Positions 8,492 to 11,918 of a stretch of DNA of 11,918 nucleotides are shown here, piece by piece. A program made the position numbers and the translations under genes. Position 1 is the first letter of the stretch. Every line of letters begins with the position of its first letter. Where the stretch lies: assembly GCA_016872875.1 (NCBI GenBank), contig VGYW01000256.1, positions 1 to 11,918 on the forward strand, read 5' to 3'. This DNA comes from Planctomycetota bacterium (GTDB lineage: Bacteria; Planctomycetota; PUPC01; DSUN01). The notes under the pieces are model-generated. The model ran no database searches. It was given only the letters and a program-made list of their open reading frames with translations, and had not been told where the DNA came from.

Positions 8492-10261
8492 ATGAGCAGA
8501 ACAGCCGCTAGAAGACATCTGAGTCTGACGGGGAAGCAGTGGGTATTCCGCGACTGCGATGAGCAGGAGCGGGACGGGTTGGTGGACGCGCTCGGGGTGT
8601 CGCCCATCGTGGCCCACCTGCTGTGCAACCGCGGCCTGGGGCGAGCGGAGCTGGCGCGCGACTTCCTGGAGCCCGACCTCGGCGGGCTGCACGACCCCGG
8701 CCTGCTGCCCGACATCGAGAAGGCGGTGGTGCGCCTGCGGCAGGCCGTCGCCAACCAGGAACGCATCCTGGTCTACGGCGACTACGATGCCGACGGGGTG
8801 ACGGCCACGTCGCTCCTCATCAAGTTCCTGCAGTTGCTGGGCGCCGAGCCTGCCCACTACATCCCGAACCGCGTTGAGGAGGGCTACGGGCTTCACACCG
8901 AGGCTGTGAGGGCCGCCGCGGCCGACGGTGTGAAGCTGATCATCACAGTGGACTGCGGGGTGAGCGGGGCGGCGGAGGTGGAGCTCGCCCGCGAGCTCGG
9001 GATTGACGTGATCGTGACCGACCACCACGAGCCGCCGCACCAGGTGCCGCGTGCCGCCGCGGTGGTGAACCCGAAGCTCACGGGCGCGCTCTACCCGTTC
9101 CGCGACCTTTCGGGCGTGGGGGTGGCCTTCAAGTTCGCATGGGCCGTCGCCCAGAGCTTCACGCCGGGCAAGCGGGTGAGCGAGGAGTTCCGCCGCTTCC
9201 TCCTCGACGCCATCGGGCTGGTGGCGATGGGGACGGTGGCCGACGTTGTGCCGCTGGTGGGCGAGAACCGGATTTTCGCCATCTTCGGGCTTCACGCGCT
9301 GCGGGCGTCCACGAGTCCGGGCATCGTGGCGCTCGTCCGTGGGGCGGGCGTTGCGGACAGGCCGCTCACGCCGCGCGACATCGCGTTCGGGATCGGCCCG
9401 CGGCTCAACGCCGCGGGACGCCTCGCCCAGGCCGGCCTCTGCGTGGAACTCCTGACCACGGCGAGCCAGGAGCGCGCCGACGAGATCGCCCGCGTGCTGG
9501 AGGGGAAGAACCGCGAGCGGCAGCGCATCCAGACCGCGATCCTCAACGACGCCCGCCGGCGCCTCGAAGGGGTGGACGACTGGGCGACGCGGCGCGCCAT
9601 CGTGCTGGCCGACGAGGGCTGGCACGCAGGCATCGTGGGCATCGTGGCCGCGAAACTCGTCGAGGAGTTCAACATGCCCACCGTGCTCCTCTCCCTCGAC
9701 GGCCAGGTGGCGCGCGGCTCGGCGCGCTCGGTGCCCCACTTCGACCTCTTCGGGGCGGTGGAGGCCTGCGAGGGGATTCTGCTGAGCTACGGCGGCCACA
9801 GCCAGGCGGCCGGCATGCGGCTCCTGCGGGAAAACGTCGAGCGATTCCGCGAGCTCTTCGAGTGCCAGGCCCAGCGCAGCCTGTCGGACTGGGAGCCTTG
9901 CGGCCTGGTGGAGGTTGACGCCGAGGTTGCCCTGCCCGCGGTCAACGCCGGGCTGGTGAAGGAGCTCGAGCGGCTGGCGCCCTACGGCGAGGGGAACCGC
10001 GCGCCCGTGCTCGCCTGCTCGGACGTCGTGGTGGCGGGCACGCCCACGCTGATGGGGGGCCAGGGGCAGCACGTGGCCTTCTACGCCCGGCAGGGCGAGC
10101 GGAGCCTGCGCGCCATCGGCTTCCGCATGGCCGACGACATCTTCGATTCCGTGGCGAGCGGCGACGTCCGCTGCGACATCGCCTTCACCCCGAAGATCAA
10201 CGGCTACAGGGGAACGGAGGAGGTCGAGCTCGAGCTGTGCGACGTTCGGCTCGGGCGCTGA
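8492..10261 (+). CDS. recJ: Single-stranded-DNA-specific exonuclease RecJ
   Basis: A 589-aa 5'-to-3' single-strand DNA exonuclease used in recombination and mismatch repair; E. coli RecJ is 577 aa. The DHH phosphoesterase motifs are complete: DYDADG (97-102), VDCG (Asp154), TDHHE (Asp177-His178-His179) and GTVADVVPL (Asp251). The DHHA1 domain has GWHAGIVGIVAAKL, GSARS and YGGHSQAAG (His436). The C-terminal OB-type domain starts near VDAEVALPAV and holds LAPYGEGNRAPVL. These residues are the known Mn/Mg ligands and DNA-binding loops, so the enzyme should be active. The ATG at 8492 gives the normal N-terminus (KQWVFRDCDEQE near 15-26). A GTG at 8363 in the same frame would translate the repeat array and is rejected. 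No clear Shine-Dalgarno site precedes 8492, and the preceding palindrome could affect expression. Confidence 0.97.
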   Translation: MSRTAARRHLSLTGKQWVFRDCDEQERDGLVDALGVSPIVAHLLCNRGLGRAELARDFLEPDLGGLHDPGLLPDIEKAVVRLRQAVANQERILVYGDYDADGVTATSLLIKFLQLLGAEPAHYIPNRVEEGYGLHTEAVRAAAADGVKLIITVDCGVSGAAEVELARELGIDVIVTDHHEPPHQVPRAAAVVNPKLTGALYPFRDLSGVGVAFKFAWAVAQSFTPGKRVSEEFRRFLLDAIGLVAMGTVADVVPLVGENRIFAIFGLHALRASTSPGIVALVRGAGVADRPLTPRDIAFGIGPRLNAAGRLAQAGLCVELLTTASQERADEIARVLEGKNRERQRIQTAILNDARRRLEGVDDWATRRAIVLADEGWHAGIVGIVAAKLVEEFNMPTVLLSLDGQVARGSARSVPHFDLFGAVEACEGILLSYGGHSQAAGMRLLRENVERFRELFECQAQRSLSDWEPCGLVEVDAEVALPAVNAGLVKELERLAPYGEGNRAPVLACSDVVVAGTPTLMGGQGQHVAFYARQGERSLRAIGFRMADDIFDSVASGDVRCDIAFTPKINGYRGTEEVELELCDVRLGR

Positions 10262-10296
10262 GCCGGCCGCGCGCACAGGGCCTCCCCGGGCCGGCT
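10261..10296. terminator. Hairpin between converging recJ and small gene
   Basis: AGCCGGCC (10261-10268) pairs perfectly with GGCCGGCT (10289-10296) across a 20-nt loop. The stem touches both stop codons. No T-tract follows on either strand, so it is only a possible shared terminator. Confidence 0.4.
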
Positions 10297-10498
10297 AGTT
10301 CATCATCGCCACGATCCGCCTGCGGAGCACCGCCACCCGCTGCATGCACGCCGCCGCGCGAAGCGACTCCTCACCAGTGGAGCTGAGCGGCCGGAGCTCC
10401 ACCTTCAGCCGGGCCTCCGCGCGCGGAGGCTCGGAACCGCCCATCGGCTCCACGGTCGGGGGACGCGCCTGAATCTCGTCCTGGTACATTGCTTCCAT
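10295..10498 (-). CDS. Small hypothetical protein, 67 aa
   Basis: The start at ATG 10498 is preceded by AGGAGG (10512-10507) with 8 nt spacing; a longer frame from 10558 lacks a ribosome site. The N-terminal half is Pro/Glu-rich (QARPPTVEPMGGSEPP). The C-terminal half is a basic helix (SLRAAACMQRVAVLRRRIVAMMN). There is no signal peptide or membrane segment and no family is recognised. It converges on recJ, its stop lying 34 nt from the recJ stop. The ribosome site and end-to-end packing against recJ favour a real gene, but its short length keeps this tentative. Confidence 0.5.
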   Translation of the reverse strand: MEAMYQDEIQARPPTVEPMGGSEPPRAEARLKVELRPLSSTGEESLRAAACMQRVAVLRRRIVAMMN

Positions 10499-10824
10499 CG
10501 CAGTCTCCTCCTGCACGTCGGTGTCTACATTCTCAGACGCGAAGCGCTCTTGCGACATTCAGTCCATTGTCTCTCTCAAGAGCAAAGTCCGTGCCAGAAT
10601 GGCCGACGTGGCTAGAGGAAACCAGCCCCATTGCGTAACTCATTGCCCGGCGGCACTTTACGTCGAGAGCTCGGGCCGCTCGCGTCCCCCTCCGCACGAC
10701 GAAGCCCACAGCCCAGGCGTCCAGAATCCTGACCGTGTGGGCAAAAAGCGCATGCGATCTGGACAATATGGCAGGTGGCCGTCAGCGCTTGGCCGCCAAT
10801 CCTGGCGCCCGGCTGCCTTCCGAA

Positions 10825-10917
10825 TCGTCGTCGTTGTCGTCGTCCTCGTCGTCGAACCCCATGCGAGGGAGAAGCCATCGGACTCGACGACGGCGACGAG
10901 GACGACGACGACGACGA
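10825..10917. repeat. Inverted trinucleotide (TCG)n / (CGA)n array
   Basis: A 31-nt run of tcg units with a few substitutions (10825-10855) is followed, after a 28-nt loop, by a 34-nt run of cga/gac units (10884-10917). The right arm is the reverse complement of the left apart from small insertions, and even the interrupting cctcgtc is shared. It is the 3-nt-period counterpart of the other palindromic arrays here. Confidence 0.85.
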
Positions 10918-10983
10918 GCACGAGCACGAGAAGAGAGGGCAATCGGTGGTTGCCTGAACCGGGGGCAAGGGTGCAATGCTCAC

Positions 10984-11012
10984 TTGTAATGCCGGTCTGG
11001 ATTTGCTAGAAT
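10984..11012 (+). promoter_or_regulatory. Extended -10 sigma70-type promoter of the HNH gene
   Basis: TTGTAA (10984-10989) and TAGAAT (11007-11012) are separated by 17 nt, with TG at 11004-11005 giving an extended -10 element. The predicted start near 11019 leaves a leader of about 20 nt containing the ribosome site. Confidence 0.68.
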
Positions 11013-11040
11013 ACGGCGACATTCGTTGAGAGGAGAGGCC

Positions 11041-11673
11041 ATGTCCGCGGTGGCGGCCGGCGCGCTGGACTCCAGCGTGCTGGTGCTCAACAAGCTGTAT
11101 CTGCCGATCCACGTGGTGAGCGCGCGGCGGGCGTTCTCGCTCCTGTGCCGCGACGCCGCGGAGGTGGTCTGCCTGGAGGACGACCGGTTCGAGACGCACA
11201 ACCTCGAGAGCTGGTGCCAGCTCTCGGCGCTCCGCCGCCAGTTCCCCGACGACGACGGCGAGTACGTCCGCACCGTCCGCCTCGAAATCCTCGTCCCGCG
11301 CATCATCCGCCTGCTGGTCTACGACCGCCTGCCCGAGCGCGCGGTGAAGTTCAACCGCCGCAACATCTACGCGCGCGACGAGGGGCGCTGCCAGTACTGC
11401 GGCAGGCGCTTCCCAACCCCCGAGCTCACCCTCGACCACGTGGTGCCGCGCGCCCGCGGCGGGTCCTCGACGTGGGACAACCTGGTCTGCTGCTGCGTGG
11501 CCTGCAACGCGCGGAAGGGCGGACGCCTCCCCGAGGAGGCCGGGCTGCGCCTGGTCCGCAGGCCGTACAAGCCCAGGCGCTCCCCACTCATCCGCCTCAC
11601 CATCCGCGACGACCGCTACCGCTCCTGGCGCCACTTCGTGGACGAAGCCTATTGGAGCGTCGAGCTGAAATGA
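11041..11673 (+). CDS. HNH endonuclease (HNH_5-like)
   Basis: A 210-aa putative metal-dependent nuclease. The ATG at 11041 has AGGAG 5 nt upstream. The N-terminal part (SSVLVLNKLYLPIHVVSARRAFSLL, about 10-35) is typical of a widespread bacterial family whose role is unknown. The nuclease fold is at about 112-165: zinc pair Cys117/Cys120 (CQYC), catalytic Asp132-His133 (LDHVVPRARGG), Asn147 (WDNLV), second zinc pair Cys152/Cys155 and Asn156 in CVACNARKGG. All expected residues are intact. No transposase, methylase or phage gene is nearby, so it does not look like part of a restriction system or a homing element in this window; it may be a resident genome-maintenance protein. It has its own promoter and is followed by a strong hairpin. 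Confidence 0.92.
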   Translation: MSAVAAGALDSSVLVLNKLYLPIHVVSARRAFSLLCRDAAEVVCLEDDRFETHNLESWCQLSALRRQFPDDDGEYVRTVRLEILVPRIIRLLVYDRLPERAVKFNRRNIYARDEGRCQYCGRRFPTPELTLDHVVPRARGGSSTWDNLVCCCVACNARKGGRLPEEAGLRLVRRPYKPRRSPLIRLTIRDDRYRSWRHFVDEAYWSVELK

Positions 11674-11680
11674 CACGAAA

Positions 11681-11717
11681 CTGGGGAGGGGCTTTCTCGC
11701 AGAAAGCCCCTCCCCAG
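11681..11717. terminator. Perfect 17-bp hairpin after the HNH gene
   Basis: The arms at 11681-11697 and 11701-11717 are exact reverse complements around a 3-nt cgc loop. It begins 8 nt after the HNH stop. No T-run follows, so it may end transcription by another route, protect the mRNA 3' end, or be a dispersed repeat. Confidence 0.6.
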
Positions 11718-11804
11718 ACCCCTCCTCAAAGACTCCTATGCCGCTTCAGGGTTCTCTGTGGGTAGCCCCTACAGGTTGTGCCTCGGTGTTTGCTCCCAGT
11801 CTTC

Positions 11805-11847
11805 AGCCGCGGCTCTGCGGCTCACGACTTGGGGGCTTTGCCCCCAA
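11805..11847. repeat. Two further small hairpins in the 3' spacer
   Basis: agccgc/gcggct (11805-11810 and 11817-11822) forms a 6-bp stem. ttgggggc/gcccccaa (11829-11836 and 11840-11847) forms an 8-bp stem with a ttt loop. The latter shares the GGGGCTTT core and trailing C-run with the hairpin at 11681-11717, suggesting related elements. No gene is seen from 11674 to the window end. Confidence 0.55.
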
Positions 11848-11918
11848 ACCCCCAGGATTTACCGCTTTGCAGCCACCGGCACACGTGGTGGAATCGGCCT
11901 GCTGCCACGGAGGATAGG

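Larger units (their letters stand above)
10499..11040. other. Gene-poor 542-nt spacer
   Basis: This stretch holds the upstream region of the 67-aa gene, the TCG/CGA palindrome at 10825-10917 and the HNH promoter at 10984-11012. Open frames across it are low-complexity: the trinucleotide repeats create runs of Val, Thr or Ser, and none has a ribosome site or recognisable domain. Positions 10566-10820 show no further structure that I can support. Confidence 0.6.

Noticed and set aside
8468..10276. 602-codon open frame antisense to recJ
   Set aside because: The plus strand encodes a complete RecJ with all motifs; the antisense frame is a GC-skew shadow without recognisable features.
2973..10917. 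CRISPR interpretation of the repeat arrays
   Set aside because: Units are 3-9 nt, directly adjacent without unique spacers, and no cas gene is present.
10521..11009. 162-codon frame in the recJ-HNH spacer
   Set aside because: Val and Thr runs come from the TCG/CGA repeats; it overlaps the 5' side of the 67-aa gene and the HNH promoter and lacks domain content.
11041..11673. HNH gene as part of a defence island or mobile intron
   Set aside because: No neighbouring methylase, toxin, phage or intron structure is seen; it has its own ordinary promoter and spacer.
11876..11918. tRNA-Leu-like start (gtggtggaatcgg, with gtgg/ccac able to pair)
   Set aside because: The D-loop would be longer than usual, the usual ggtagacac stretch is absent, and the window ends before an anticodon or acceptor could be tested.

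Overview
The window is GC-rich with strongly G/C-ending codons. It looks like a chromosomal segment from an uncultured member of the Planctomycetota or a related PVC-type bacterium. This is inferred from the gene set: a Hanks-type kinase with a long Pro/Glu/Lys linker and concanavalin-like sensor domains, a GH2 glycosidase, a xylose-isomerase-like TIM barrel protein, a HEAT-type lipoprotein and an HNH_5-like nuclease. No rRNA, complete tRNA, CRISPR array, transposase or phage gene was found.

Layout. Positions 1-2966 (+) hold the 3' part of a membrane Ser/Thr kinase gene, cut by the window edge. Positions 3058-4818 (+) encode a GH2 glycoside hydrolase, followed by a diverged second copy of its last ~14 codons (4888-4932). 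Three genes then run on the minus strand: a HEAT-like lipoprotein (5092-6525), a small conserved protein with a consensus sigma70-type promoter (6634-6870), and a small membrane-anchored protein with an unclear or broken 5' end (7015-7308, open frame continuing upstream). The plus strand resumes with a sugar phosphate isomerase/epimerase-like protein (7552-8328) behind a clear promoter, then recJ (8492-10261). A 67-aa protein converges on recJ (10295-10498, -). After a 542-nt gene-poor stretch, an HNH endonuclease gene (11041-11673, +) has its own extended -10 promoter. The window ends in a hairpin-rich spacer.

How the genes work together. No multi-gene pathway is evident. The GH2 enzyme and the isomerase-like protein fit a carbohydrate-degrading lifestyle, and the kinase's two putative concanavalin-fold extracytoplasmic domains could sense carbohydrate or cell-wall material, but this link is inference. 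recJ and the HNH gene act on DNA but look like separate single-gene units.

The most unusual structure is in the spacers. Six stretches carry degenerate short-period tandem repeats (3, 7, 8 or 9 nt). In four of them the tandem block is followed at once, or after a short loop, by the same units in inverted orientation, giving long imperfect palindromes. The unit sequence differs at each site while the architecture recurs. This looks like a genome-wide class of intergenic element rather than one mobile sequence, and one copy overlaps the stop codon of the GH2 gene beside the duplicated gene tail.
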